Below, piece by piece: positions 1-8,628 of a stretch of 64,000 bases of DNA (positions within the stretch are counted from its first letter, which is position 1; every line of letters starts with the position of its first letter). The stretch lies in NCBI GenBank assembly GCA_937139495.1, contig CAKZQC010000048.1, positions 20,404 through 84,403 on the forward strand, written 5' to 3'. The notes under the pieces were generated by a model. That model saw only the letters and a list, made by a program, of their open reading frames with translations, did no database searches and was not told where the DNA came from. The translations under genes and the position numbers were made by a program. Source of the DNA: an uncultured Saprospiraceae bacterium. Lineage in GTDB: Bacteria; Bacteroidota; Bacteroidia; Chitinophagales; Saprospiraceae.

Positions 1-1
1 A

Positions 2-475
2 TTATTGGTACTCAGCAGCTGGCTGGCATGGACAGGTTGTCAACCGCCTCCAATTTATGATGACATTCCCAACATTAGTTGGAATAGTTTCTCTAAAGAT
101 ACCATTCCACAATTTAGTGGCTTTGTTACTTTCAGGGTTGATTTCACCGATGGCGATGGCGATATTGGCAAGTCGGGCAATAGCGATACGACGCAACATT
201 TGATTATTATTGACAGTCGCCGAACGCCCAACGATACGCTCTATTATCAAATTCCGACGATTGTGTCACAAGGTATCGTAAGTGGTATTTCTGGCACCAT
301 CGAAGTTGATGTTTCGACATTATGTTGCTTGGATCCAAACAATCCATTCATTCTTTGCCAAGATGTACCAGCTACCTACGAACCTGTTACATTCACGGTC
401 CGAATCAAAGATAATGCAGGCAGATGGAGCAACGAAATACAAACAACACCTTTATATTTACAATGTTTTCAATAA
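2..475 (+). CDS. Lipoprotein, 5' end cut by window edge
   Basis: The reading frame is open from the left edge, so the true start probably lies outside the window. The first visible residues are hydrophobic and lead into T-G-C-Q, which fits the end of a lipoprotein signal peptide; the Trp three residues before the Cys is not ideal for a lipobox. The mature part has a DGDGDIG stretch (acidic and Gly-rich), followed by beta-rich sequence ending in a WSNEIQTTP segment. DGDGDIG stretches of this kind are frequent in Bacteroidota surface lipoproteins, where they may bind calcium. I do not recognise a named family. Likely location is the outer membrane; function unknown. The next gene follows in the same direction after 33 bp. 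Confidence 0.6.
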   Translation, partial: LLVLSSWLAWTGCQPPPIYDDIPNISWNSFSKDTIPQFSGFVTFRVDFTDGDGDIGKSGNSDTTQHLIIIDSRRTPNDTLYYQIPTIVSQGIVSGISGTIEVDVSTLCCLDPNNPFILCQDVPATYEPVTFTVRIKDNAGRWSNEIQTTPLYLQCFQ

Positions 476-508
476 TTTTTTTCACCCTAAATTTACTCCC
501 CAACTATT

Positions 509-1042
509 ATGAGCTCACTCCTATTAGATGATGATTTCCAGAAAGACTTTGATCCCTCCAAAATTGAGAAACTCCGTGAACTTCGCAATGAGACCCATAA
601 GCTCATTTTGAGTGTTCGACAAGGTCGTCCTATTCTATTTATTTTGAGTTTTATGGCTTTTGCTAATTTTTTGATACTTTCTGATGATACGGCTATCGAC
701 ACCTATAGTCTCCTCAACGATAATCGAATTGCTGGCGTAATTGCACTAATTTACTTTCTTGCAGCCATCGGCAGTTTTTTCAAACCCAAGATTAGCTATA
801 TCATTGGTTTAGCTACCCTAATATTGACCACTGCAGGTTATCTAGTTTTTGACAATGCTTCATTTGGTCTTGGCAGTGTTGTCTTTCGTGGTTTTTCCAT
901 TTTTTTTCTTATCAAATATGTGCAGGCACTACACGTGCTATTGCCTGCCAAAATAAAAGAATTACGCACCTTTGGTGTTCCAGATTCGTGGCTTGTTATT
1001 GTTCAAAAACTAAAAACATTGCCCACTACTCGTAGTTTGTAA
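509..1042 (+). CDS. Four-TM membrane protein, paralogue of next gene
   Basis: This 177-residue protein has an acidic, charged N-terminal cytoplasmic segment (about residues 1-40), then four hydrophobic segments (about 42-60, 75-92, 95-114 and 120-146). It ends in a soluble tail with the pattern LPAKIKELRTFGVPDSW. The following gene ends in the closely related LPAKLKELAQLGAPHDW, so the two are paralogues from a tandem duplication. No catalytic motif is visible and I do not recognise the family. The gap to the next gene is 36 bp, which suggests co-transcription. Function unknown. Confidence 0.75.
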   Translation: MSSLLLDDDFQKDFDPSKIEKLRELRNETHKLILSVRQGRPILFILSFMAFANFLILSDDTAIDTYSLLNDNRIAGVIALIYFLAAIGSFFKPKISYIIGLATLILTTAGYLVFDNASFGLGSVVFRGFSIFFLIKYVQALHVLLPAKIKELRTFGVPDSWLVIVQKLKTLPTTRSL

Positions 1043-1078
1043 AAAAGAATTCTCCCAATTAAAAATATGTGTAGATAA

Positions 1079-1630
1079 ATGAATGATGATTTATTGGACG
1101 AAGGCAGTTATGCCGAAAGCACCATATTTAGCAAAGGTCAAGTTATAAACATACGCAATTTGACCGAAGATATTAATAAATTGATTAGCAATGTCAAAGT
1201 AGCTCGTATCACTCTTTTGACGTTGGTCGGTTTTGGAGTCTTCCTATTAGGTATTGGAGTTTATACTTATTGGAATAACTTTGAAGATTTCTGGTATTCT
1301 GATTATTTCCTATCTGGCTTGATTGCTATCCTGATTTATTTGCCATTAGGACTAATGGCACTCAAAAAACCTAAAATAGTGTTATCTATTGGTTTACTAT
1401 TTTATATTGTTATCAATATTATTGGATTTATCTTCAATGGAAATATCATGTCGGGTATTTTTATAAAAGTAACATTCCTCTATTTTTTATTTAGAGGCAT
1501 ACAATCTTCCGTACAACTTCCTGCCAAACTAAAGGAACTCGCTCAGTTGGGTGCACCACATGACTGGCAAACCTTAGCTGCCAATTACAAACCACTACCC
1601 AAGGCAGAGACATTAAATCAAGAAAATTAG
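1079..1630 (+). CDS. Four-TM membrane protein, paralogue of previous gene
   Basis: This is the second member of the tandem pair: 183 residues, a soluble N-terminal segment of about 45 residues (with ISNVKVARI before the first TM), four TM segments, and a C-terminal tail matching the upstream paralogue. The N-terminal parts of the two proteins have diverged more than the tails, so the tail is probably the functional or interaction surface. No family recognised. A small palindromic mobile element begins 61 bp after the stop codon. Confidence 0.75.
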   Translation: MNDDLLDEGSYAESTIFSKGQVINIRNLTEDINKLISNVKVARITLLTLVGFGVFLLGIGVYTYWNNFEDFWYSDYFLSGLIAILIYLPLGLMALKKPKIVLSIGLLFYIVINIIGFIFNGNIMSGIFIKVTFLYFLFRGIQSSVQLPAKLKELAQLGAPHDWQTLAANYKPLPKAETLNQEN

Positions 1631-1671
1631 TAGCAATTTGCCGTTTGTTATTAATGCAATATTTTTTTAGT

Positions 1672-1679
1672 TACTTTTG
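1672..1679 (+). promoter_or_regulatory. Possible -7 element (TACTTTTG)
   Basis: TACTTTTG fits the Bacteroidota TAnnTTTG -7 element and lies about 130 bp upstream of the flippase-like gene at 1813. The nearest upstream TTTG (1654-1657) is only 14 bp away, short for a -33 element, so this is a weak call. The palindromic element at 1691-1770 would lie in the resulting leader RNA. Confidence 0.3.
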
Positions 1680-1690
1680 CAGAGATACTA

Positions 1691-1770
1691 AAGGTTATGC
1701 AAGTAGATATTGTATGCAGGTGGAGAGATAGATTTTTTCTTCGCTATACGAAATTTACTTACATAACCTT
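1691..1770. mobile_element. 80-bp palindromic MITE-like element, short form
   Basis: The element starts AAGGTTATG and ends CATAACCTT, and is flanked by TACTA on both sides (1686-1690 and 1771-1775), a candidate 5-bp target duplication. Its two halves match the two ends of the 161-bp element at 40922-41082 in opposite orientation, but it lacks that copy's central hairpin block of about 80 bp. No coding capacity. It sits in the leader region of the flippase-like gene. Confidence 0.65.
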
Positions 1771-1812
1771 TACTAACTAACCATTGACAAACTAGCAAAA
1801 TTAACGCATCGC

Positions 1813-3030
1813 ATGGACAATAATATAATAGACGAAAAGCAATTGGACGAAGAACAAAGTGGTGTACTGAGCCAAATTAGTCCTTTTCGTATTATGCTCG
1901 CCGCCTTCATTGGTTTGGCAGTAGTTGTTTATATGTTTATTAGTGAATTTGATGCCAAAGAATTTGGCAAAATTGAGTGGTCGAGCCACGTTTTCATTTG
2001 GATAGGCATGGCTATGTTTTTCATGTGCTTTCGCCACTTCTGCTACATGGTACGCCTGCGTATTATTACCGATGGTTTTTTTAGTTGGAAAAAAGCCTTT
2101 GAGTTGGTCATGATGTGGGAATTTAGTTCTGCCGTAACACCTACTAGTGTTGGTGGTGCAGCGGTAGCGATGTTTGCCATAGCACAAGAAAAACTATCGG
2201 CAGGAAAGACCGCTATGATTGTGTTGTACACGGTAGTCGTCGATACGTTTTCGTTCCTCTCTGCCCTCTTTATTTTCTATATGATATACGGTGCCATCAT
2301 GGTACAACCAGGAGCGTCCAATTGGTCAGAACTGATGGGAACCAAATGGGGAATTGGTTTTGTGACTGCCTACGGGCTAATGCTTTTTTATGGTGGTTTA
2401 TTTTTCTATGGAGTATTGATTAACGCCAAGGGAGTACAGAAATTTTTACTCTTTTTGTGCAAAATACCTTTCTTGAAGCGATTTAGAGAAAAAGCCATTC
2501 AGATGACCGACGAAATGGCGTTGGCATCATCAGAATTACGCAAAAAAAATTGGAGCTTTCATGTCGGTACCTACTTGAGTACCATGGCAGCTTGGGCTTC
2601 TCGATTTATGGTACTCAACTGCTTGATTATCGCTTTTGTGGCGTATTCGCCCAATGTAGAAGTACAACAATATTATCAAAGTTTCATGGGGGGCGAGATG
2701 GGCTTTGGAGCATTCCAACAGCAAGTATTCATTTATGCCCGCCAGCAAGCGATGTACGTGATTATGGCAGTGATGCCAAGTCCGGGAGGAGCTGGAGTAG
2801 CCGAATATGCGTTCAAAACCTTCCATAACGATTATATTCCTACTGCCGAAACAGGTATAGCGGTAGCAGGTACATTGATGGTTATCATGGCAACCCTTTG
2901 GCGTACTTTCACGTATTATGTGTACCTATTGGTAGGCGCGATCGTAGTACCCAACTGGGTCAATAAGATTATCAAGCGTAATAAAGCGGAACGCTTGGCG
3001 GCAATGCAAAAAGGTAATATAACCCTCTAA
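1813..3030 (+). CDS. Flippase-like membrane protein (LPG synthase TM family)
   Basis: This 405-residue polytopic protein has about eight hydrophobic segments. Two signatures of the LPG_synthase_TM/AglD (YbhN-type, formerly UPF0104) family are present: a TPTSVGG segment at residues 109-115 and a PSPGGAGVAE segment near residue 322. Family members are the membrane domain of lysylphosphatidylglycerol synthases or stand-alone proteins implicated in moving lipids or lipid-linked sugars across the inner membrane. The soluble acyl-lysyl transferase domain of MprF is absent, so lysyl-lipid synthesis is not supported. The charged N-terminus (about 20 residues) and Lys-rich tail are predicted cytoplasmic. 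The substrate cannot be inferred from the context. Confidence 0.85.
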   Translation: MDNNIIDEKQLDEEQSGVLSQISPFRIMLAAFIGLAVVVYMFISEFDAKEFGKIEWSSHVFIWIGMAMFFMCFRHFCYMVRLRIITDGFFSWKKAFELVMMWEFSSAVTPTSVGGAAVAMFAIAQEKLSAGKTAMIVLYTVVVDTFSFLSALFIFYMIYGAIMVQPGASNWSELMGTKWGIGFVTAYGLMLFYGGLFFYGVLINAKGVQKFLLFLCKIPFLKRFREKAIQMTDEMALASSELRKKNWSFHVGTYLSTMAAWASRFMVLNCLIIAFVAYSPNVEVQQYYQSFMGGEMGFGAFQQQVFIYARQQAMYVIMAVMPSPGGAGVAEYAFKTFHNDYIPTAETGIAVAGTLMVIMATLWRTFTYYVYLLVGAIVVPNWVNKIIKRNKAERLAAMQKGNITL

Positions 3031-3076
3031 TAATCAAATTATTATTACATAATAAGTTGTTTTAAAAGTAAGTTTT

Positions 3077-4534
3077 ATGAATTTATTGAAATTAAGTTGG
3101 AAATATCTTACTGCAAGCAAACTCTCTAGCCTATTAAGTATCATCTTGGTAGCCTTGGGCGTGAGTTTGACTTCTATTTTATTCTTGCTCAACAAACAGT
3201 TTAGCGACCGCCTGTACAATAATATTGCAGGAATTGACCTCGTAGTTAGTGCCAAAGGCAGCCCTTTGCAAATGATTATGTCGTCGGTCTATCAGATTGA
3301 TAACCCTACGGGAATTATTCCACTCACAGAGTCATTTGTCGTTACTAAAAACCCCTTTGTAGAAAAAGCCATTCCGCTCGCTATGGGCGATAATTACAAA
3401 GGATACCGCATTATTGGTACCGATAGCCAGTATGTAGCTCACTATGGTGCCAAAATCGCCACAGGCAGAGCGATACAGCAAGATTTAGAGGTATTGGTCG
3501 GTTCGAGAGCCGCCAAAAAACTAAACCTAAACATAGGCGATACTTTTTATGGCTCGCACGGATTGATAGAAGATGGTGGCGAGCTGCATGATGCACACCA
3601 ATATAAAGTCGTTGGGGTATTGGCGGAAAGCCAAACCGTAGTCGATCAATTAATTGTGACCAATGTAGCAAGTGTGTGGAGAATGCACGAAGGGCATGAT
3701 CACGACCATGAGGGCGAACATGGACATGGCGATGAACACGAAGGACACGACCACGCTACGCACGATGACCACGAACGACACGACCACGAAGGGCACGATG
3801 ACCACGAAGGGCACGACCACGCAACGCACGATGACCACGAAGGGCACGACCACGCAACGCACGATGACCACGAAGGACATGACCACGCTACGCACGATGA
3901 CCACGAAGGACATGACCACGCTACGCCAGTTGCAGAAAAACCACTAGCACCTATCAGTTCCGAAGGAAAAAGTGTCAGTGCCTATTTAGTTACTTACAAA
4001 AAAGATGGCAACGGCAATGCCTCTGCTAGAGCGTTTGTAGAGTGCAGTCAAATTATTGATAAATATGGCAAATCAATGGGCTATGCCAAACCATCTATTC
4101 AGCTACAGCGCTTACTAGAAATGACTGGCGTTGGTATTGGTTTTCTGAAAGGCTTGGCATTTATTATTATCTTTATTTCTGCACTGAGTATGTTTATTTC
4201 GCTCTTTACTTCGCTCAAAGACCGCAAATACGAAATTGCTTTGATGCGTGTAGGCGGTGCTTCTCGTACCAAGATATTTTTGATGATTGTACTCGAAGGT
4301 CTTATGTTAGCAGCTATTGGCTTAATTGTAGGACTCACTATCAGCCACATTGGTATGCAATTGATGGCAGCCACCTTAGAAGAGAATTATAAATACACGT
4401 TTACTGGAGCCTTATTTTTGATACAAGAACTTTGGTTAATCATTGGTACGCTAATCGTTGGTTTTTTGGCGGCTGTCGTTCCAGCTATTCAAGCTTACTT
4501 AACTGATATTTCTACTACTCTATCTAGCAAATAA
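3077..4534 (+). CDS. FtsX/MacB-type ABC permease with His-rich repeat loop
   Basis: This 485-residue protein has an N-terminal TM (about residues 14-37), a large extracytoplasmic MacB_PCD-like domain, and a C-terminal FtsX domain with three TM segments (about 355-480), including the family pattern KDRKYEIALMRVGGA. The extracytoplasmic domain is interrupted by a His/Asp/Glu-rich tract at about residues 210-285, encoded by 33-bp tandem repeats. FtsX-type permeases of the LolC/MacB class normally work with a LolD/MacB ATPase, and none is adjacent. Inference: the His-rich loop binds divalent metal such as zinc, making this a metal-linked transporter or sensor permease. recF starts 17 bp downstream and may be co-transcribed. 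Confidence 0.85.
   Translation: MNLLKLSWKYLTASKLSSLLSIILVALGVSLTSILFLLNKQFSDRLYNNIAGIDLVVSAKGSPLQMIMSSVYQIDNPTGIIPLTESFVVTKNPFVEKAIPLAMGDNYKGYRIIGTDSQYVAHYGAKIATGRAIQQDLEVLVGSRAAKKLNLNIGDTFYGSHGLIEDGGELHDAHQYKVVGVLAESQTVVDQLIVTNVASVWRMHEGHDHDHEGEHGHGDEHEGHDHATHDDHERHDHEGHDDHEGHDHATHDDHEGHDHATHDDHEGHDHATHDDHEGHDHATPVAEKPLAPISSEGKSVSAYLVTYKKDGNGNASARAFVECSQIIDKYGKSMGYAKPSIQLQRLLEMTGVGIGFLKGLAFIIIFISALSMFISLFTSLKDRKYEIALMRVGGASRTKIFLMIVLEGLMLAAIGLIVGLTISHIGMQLMAATLEENYKYTFTGALFLIQELWLIIGTLIVGFLAAVVPAIQAYLTDISTTLSSK
3731..3928 (+). repeat. Six in-frame 33-bp tandem repeats (His-rich)
   Basis: Six 33-bp units begin at 3731, 3764, 3797, 3830, 3863 and 3896. Each codes an 11-residue unit close to DDHEGHDHATH. 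Units 3 and 4 are identical in DNA, and units 5 and 6 are identical except at the last bases, which points to recent replication slippage or unequal exchange. The repeat keeps the reading frame and lies in the extracytoplasmic part of the permease. Confidence 0.9.
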
Positions 4535-4550
4535 AACCTAGCACCTCTCT

Positions 4551-5651
4551 ATGCACTTACAGACCTTACAATTGACTAATTTCAAGAATTATGCGAGCGA
4601 AAAACTAGAATTTTCGGCTCAACTCAATTGTATTGTTGGCAAGAATGGCATGGGCAAAACTAATATTTTAGATGCTATTTATTATCTCTGTTTGTGCAAA
4701 AGTCATTTCAGTATTATTGATAGAATGATTGTGCGACATGAGCAAGATTTTTTTAGGTTAGAAGGAGTCTTTGAGCAACAGCAAAAGGAAACAATTGTCG
4801 TCAAATACGACAAACGCAAGAAAGTAATCGAGCGAAACAAAGCCGCTTACACGACACTTGCCGAACATATTGGGCTGTTGCCTGTCATTATGATAACGCC
4901 CGACGACACGCTACTGATTACAGAAGGCAGCGAAAATCGTCGCAAGTTTATGGATTTGTTTTTGGTGCAATCTGATAGTCAATATTTGACGGCATTGATG
5001 CAATACAACAAGCTGTTATTGCAACGCAATACTTTCTTAAAGCAAGCTAAACACCCACTAGAAATAGATTTCAATTTGTTAGAAATATACAACCAACAAT
5101 TGTTGGCTCCAGCCCAATATATCTATGAACAACGGAAGGAGTTTAACGCTCAACTACGTCCGCTTTTTCAGCAATATTATCAGGCGATAGCAGGCAATAA
5201 CGAGGTGGTAGATTTTAGTTATGAATCGCAATTGCACGAAGATTCTTTGATTAATTTGTTTGCTCAATCGCAAGAAAAAGATGCGTGGCTACAACGCACC
5301 ACCAAAGGAGTACACAAAGACGATTTGAAATTAATTATTGATGGCTATCCTGTCAAAAAATTTGCTTCGCAAGGACAGCTCAAATCCTATCTGCTGGCAC
5401 TCAAATTAGGACAATACGAACTCCTTCGACAGTCGATTGGTCGTCCTCCACTCCTATTATTGGATGATATTTTTGACAAATTGGATAGCAATCGAGTAAA
5501 ACATTTGCTCACACTACTGCTCCAAAAAGAATTTGGTCAAGTATTTATTACCGATACGCATTTGGATCGAATTGCTACGATTGTAGCCAAAATGAGTAGC
5601 GATTTCAAGCAATTTGAGATTGTAGAAGGCACTGCTATCTCTGCTACTTAG
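4551..5651 (+). CDS. recF: DNA replication and repair protein RecF
   Basis: RecF is an SMC-like ATPase that helps load RecA at single-strand gaps together with RecO and RecR. The 366-residue product has the usual length. It shows Walker A GKNGMGKT at residues 30-37, a preceding LTNFKNY segment typical of RecF N-termini, the ABC signature region around FASQGQLKSYLLALKLGQ, and Walker B LLLLDDIFDKLD. The ATG at 4551 places LQTLQLTNFKNY at the N-terminus as expected. The gene follows a permease by 17 bp instead of sitting in a dnaA-dnaN-recF cluster. Confidence 0.95.
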   Translation: MHLQTLQLTNFKNYASEKLEFSAQLNCIVGKNGMGKTNILDAIYYLCLCKSHFSIIDRMIVRHEQDFFRLEGVFEQQQKETIVVKYDKRKKVIERNKAAYTTLAEHIGLLPVIMITPDDTLLITEGSENRRKFMDLFLVQSDSQYLTALMQYNKLLLQRNTFLKQAKHPLEIDFNLLEIYNQQLLAPAQYIYEQRKEFNAQLRPLFQQYYQAIAGNNEVVDFSYESQLHEDSLINLFAQSQEKDAWLQRTTKGVHKDDLKLIIDGYPVKKFASQGQLKSYLLALKLGQYELLRQSIGRPPLLLLDDIFDKLDSNRVKHLLTLLLQKEFGQVFITDTHLDRIATIVAKMSSDFKQFEIVEGTAISAT

Positions 5652-5804
5652 CACAAAAAAAAGGAGCATTTATTGCTAAACGCCGCTTGATTAATATAGA
5701 AGTTGTTTAAGGATTAACTTAGTGGAAAAACACTCTTAAGTAAGTGGATATTCTTAAAAAAATATTGAGAAGGCAATAGAAAATTATTATCGGAAGTCTA
5801 ACGT

Positions 5805-6437
5805 CTAGCTGTTCATTTTACCGATATTAGTCCAAAGCATAGCTGCTCCAATAATCAAAGCCAGAAAAGCAATGGTCATCAAGATAACTGATATATAAAT
5901 CCCTAAAAATACGCCAACGATGGCAAGAAATAACAGTATCGCTCCTATCAATGCACTAATATGATTTTGAGAAGAAGCATCACTTGAGTGATGAAGCTTT
6001 TGGATACCCAACAGGGTGAAAATCAGTGCAATAACATTCATAACACCTCCTACTGCCGCCGATACCATCAAGGATATAATAAAACCACCCAACCCGATAA
6101 GACCTGACAAACCCAATACTACGGCAGCCGTCAGAAACAGTAATAAAACGACAATACCAAAAAGCCATAAGCCCGTATTTAAGGGCGGCTCAAAACCTTG
6201 TTTCTTTGTTATTTTGTACCATTGTCTTTTTTGTTGCTTTTGCTGACGGCTGGCTTTTCGCTGTTGTTTGCGTGCCGCTTTGCTGCTCTTAGGTGTTTCT
6301 TTCTTTTTTTTGCTTACAGGTGGTACCACTCCTGCCAATAATTGATTATCAATAGCAGATACCGTAGATTGAGCCACTAGTGGAGAATTAGGTAACAGAA
6401 AAAATCCAATCAATAAAGTAAAAAAAAGTAATCGCAT
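5805..6437 (-). CDS. Exported/membrane protein of unknown function
   Basis: I place the start at the ATG at 6437, which gives the signal peptide MRLLFFTLLIGFFLLPNSPL ending at VAQS; the longer frame to 6533 adds a polar N-terminus with no signal. The mature protein (about 211 residues in all) has a very basic Lys/Arg/Gln segment near residues 45-75, then three or four TM segments with a Gly-rich LSGLIGLGGF stretch. Similar small proteins of signal peptide, Lys-rich linker and TM segments are common in Bacteroidota, but I cannot name a family. The glycosyltransferase upstream is in the same direction, ending 113 bp before this start. Confidence 0.65.
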   Translation of the reverse strand: MRLLFFTLLIGFFLLPNSPLVAQSTVSAIDNQLLAGVVPPVSKKKKETPKSSKAARKQQRKASRQQKQQKRQWYKITKKQGFEPPLNTGLWLFGIVVLLLFLTAAVVLGLSGLIGLGGFIISLMVSAAVGGVMNVIALIFTLLGIQKLHHSSDASSQNHISALIGAILLFLAIVGVFLGIYISVILMTIAFLALIIGAAMLWTNIGKMNS

Positions 6438-6549
6438 AATACTCGTGTTTTTTGTAGGTAATGAAGTTGTTGTGTAATAAAGGTTATTACAATTCCACAC
6501 AACAAATTGTTTATGGGTTGGAGCACGCTCCAAAAATAATAGCTACCTA

Positions 6550-7680
6550 CTAACGCACCGATCTTCCTTTCCAGTCATATTTTTTCTGCAAAAGACTCCA
6601 AGTACCTACTATCAAAATATACACCCAATGATAGATTAAAGAAGGTATAAAATACCGCATCAGTCCTGCTCGACCAAAAAACCGAGCCATCATACCCAGA
6701 AAAAAATAGTCGGCTATTGCCTTGCAGGCAAACAACAACAATCCATACCAGCCATAACTTGTATCGACAACAACCGCTAACAAAAAATGGACAAAGATTG
6801 CCCAACAAAACAACCAAACGACTGCTAAAATTGCTTTGGTTTGCCAACTTTGATAACTCCCTGATTTGGTAGCCCACCGCAAGCGTTGACTCAAAAAACT
6901 AGCAAAAGTAGGTTTCGCCTGTGTGTACGTTTGTGCCATTGATTGTTTCAAATAAGCCAGTCCATCGGGATACTTTTTTACAATTTTTTCCATCAATAAC
7001 ATATCGTCGCCTGATGCCAAATGTTCGACGCCTGCATATCCGTTTACTTCTTCAAATACTTGGCGACGATAGCACAAATTGGCGCCATTGCAGAGATACA
7101 TAAACTCTCCCTGAATCCCTGCCCCTGATACGCCCATCATACCCATAAAATCAAGCGTTTGAAAGTATTCAAAAATGCTTTTTTCGTGCTGAAAAGAAAC
7201 AGGAGCTGCCAACATTTGAGGCTCATGAACAGCACAAAAAGACATTAAGTAACTCAACCAATCTTCCTTCATCGTACAGTCTGCATCCGTTGTGACAATC
7301 CATTCACTTTCAGCCTTGCTTATCGCTAGCGTTAGTGCTTGTTTTTTGCCTGTGCTGCCTTTCGGCAAATGCAATAACTGCACCCTTGGGAAAAATTGTG
7401 TAATCAATTCGGCTGTTTCATCTTCGGAGTGGTCGTTGACCACTATTATTTGCAGCAATTCCGCAGGATAAGACTGCTTCTGAATTGCCCCAAGGCAATC
7501 CAATATGTTATCTGCTTCGTTGCGTGCCGCTATGACTATGCTTACCGTAGCCTTGGCTGCTGCCTTGGTCAGCGGTTTGTCATAGATAGGTATTTGTCGC
7601 CAATAGTAGATATACAGCCCTATGATAGTAGCATAAGCAACACCTAACAGCACACTAAAAACACAAAATATTCCTATCAT
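6550..7680 (-). CDS. Membrane family 2 glycosyltransferase
   Basis: The 376-residue protein has an N-terminal TM (about residues 3-25), a GT-A domain with VSIVIAARNEADNI and VNDHSEDET (nucleotide-sugar binding), the metal-binding TTDADC at 130-135, and a QRLRWATK motif near residue 270 (QxxRW), then three TM segments. This resembles processive or lipid-linked-sugar GT2 enzymes of the inner membrane that use nucleotide sugars. Acceptor and sugar cannot be deduced. It is divergent from the gene at 7808; the 127-bp interval should hold both promoters, but I see no clear consensus there. Confidence 0.9.
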   Translation of the reverse strand: MIGIFCVFSVLLGVAYATIIGLYIYYWRQIPIYDKPLTKAAAKATVSIVIAARNEADNILDCLGAIQKQSYPAELLQIIVVNDHSEDETAELITQFFPRVQLLHLPKGSTGKKQALTLAISKAESEWIVTTDADCTMKEDWLSYLMSFCAVHEPQMLAAPVSFQHEKSIFEYFQTLDFMGMMGVSGAGIQGEFMYLCNGANLCYRRQVFEEVNGYAGVEHLASGDDMLLMEKIVKKYPDGLAYLKQSMAQTYTQAKPTFASFLSQRLRWATKSGSYQSWQTKAILAVVWLFCWAIFVHFLLAVVVDTSYGWYGLLLFACKAIADYFFLGMMARFFGRAGLMRYFIPSLIYHWVYILIVGTWSLLQKKYDWKGRSVR

Positions 7681-7807
7681 AGTTGTTATTCTTTTTTAAA
7701 ATTATGAATTACCCCGCTAAATTTCTATCTTAGTTAGTAAATTGCTTGCTGTAACCTTCCCATTCCTTATTCCCTTATCTACTTATATATGCTACAAAAG
7801 TAATGTT

Positions 7808-8515
7808 ATGCTCAAAACATTTACCATATTCTTCTTAATCTTTCATATATCGGTCGGATACGCTCAAGAATCCCTCTTCTACAAAGATGCCGTCCAACTT
7901 GCTGCTCGCTTGGTCGAAGAGCAACCCTCAGAGCAGATTCCACAAGAACTGATACATAGTATTGAAGACGCACTAGCAACACTTTCGGAAAGTAATTCGA
8001 GTGCTGCCAATGCTGTCATTTACAAATATAACATTCACCCAATGGCTAGTACCAATACTAGCAATATTCGACTGGTGGTAGATAAAGGCGTAACTTGGGT
8101 CAATGATCTAAAAAAAACACCTATTCACGAAGTTTTTTTAGACAAAGAATTATTTAACATCAAAGAAGGCAATTCTACCGATGATTTTATTGTGCTAGAG
8201 CTGCACGCCAATAGCCCACTCAATATGAAGCACGTTGCCAATGAAGTATCGGTGGTCAATGATATTTGGATGGTCGAAATTCCTGTAGAAAAAAAGGACG
8301 GTAGTGACATTCAAATCAAAAAAATACCCAATGGTTTTTTGTTTACTTTCGCTTACAAATTCACCAATTGTGAGATTGGCTGCGAAGAAGCCCATTATTG
8401 GGAATTTAGTGTTACGAATGGTGATGAAATAGATTTTATAGGCGAATATGGAGCAGATTTGCCCACACTCAAAAAGAAAGACTTATTTACCATCATCACC
8501 CCTAGCAAACTTTAG
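7808..8515 (+). CDS. Exported protein of unknown function
   Basis: I choose the ATG at 7808, which gives the signal peptide MLKTFTIFFLIFHISVGYAQ with cleavage after YAQ; a TTG at 7742 in frame would only add an unlikely N-terminal extension. The mature protein (about 215 residues) is acidic and contains two closely spaced Cys in FTNCEIGCEEAHYWEF, which could form a disulfide or bind metal. No family recognised. A strong terminator follows at 8581. Confidence 0.7.
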   Translation: MLKTFTIFFLIFHISVGYAQESLFYKDAVQLAARLVEEQPSEQIPQELIHSIEDALATLSESNSSAANAVIYKYNIHPMASTNTSNIRLVVDKGVTWVNDLKKTPIHEVFLDKELFNIKEGNSTDDFIVLELHANSPLNMKHVANEVSVVNDIWMVEIPVEKKDGSDIQIKKIPNGFLFTFAYKFTNCEIGCEEAHYWEFSVTNGDEIDFIGEYGADLPTLKKKDLFTIITPSKL

Positions 8516-8580
8516 AAACGCTATCAATAATTTTCAAAAAAAACAAAAAAGCCAATCGCTTTTACTGAACATACTATTCA

Positions 8581-8612
8581 CCTAATTGTTATTCTTAACA
8601 ATTAGGTTTTTC
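8581..8612 (+). terminator. Rho-independent terminator
   Basis: A perfect 11-bp stem (CCTAATTGTTA / TAACAATTAGG) with loop TTCT is followed by a T-rich run. It separates the exported protein at 7808-8515 from pdxH, whose start is only 17 bp beyond the T-run, so pdxH must be transcribed from within or across this hairpin. Confidence 0.85.
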
Positions 8613-8628
8613 TTATAGACAATACACC

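Noticed and set aside
3650..3919. Antisense frame with repeated Val/Phe-rich units opposite the His-rich permease loop
   Set aside because: It is the mirror of the 33-bp repeats; the repeating pattern on the other strand explains it fully.
3731..3928. Tandem 33-bp units considered as a CRISPR array
   Set aside because: No spacers separate the units, the period is a multiple of three, and they lie in frame inside a gene.
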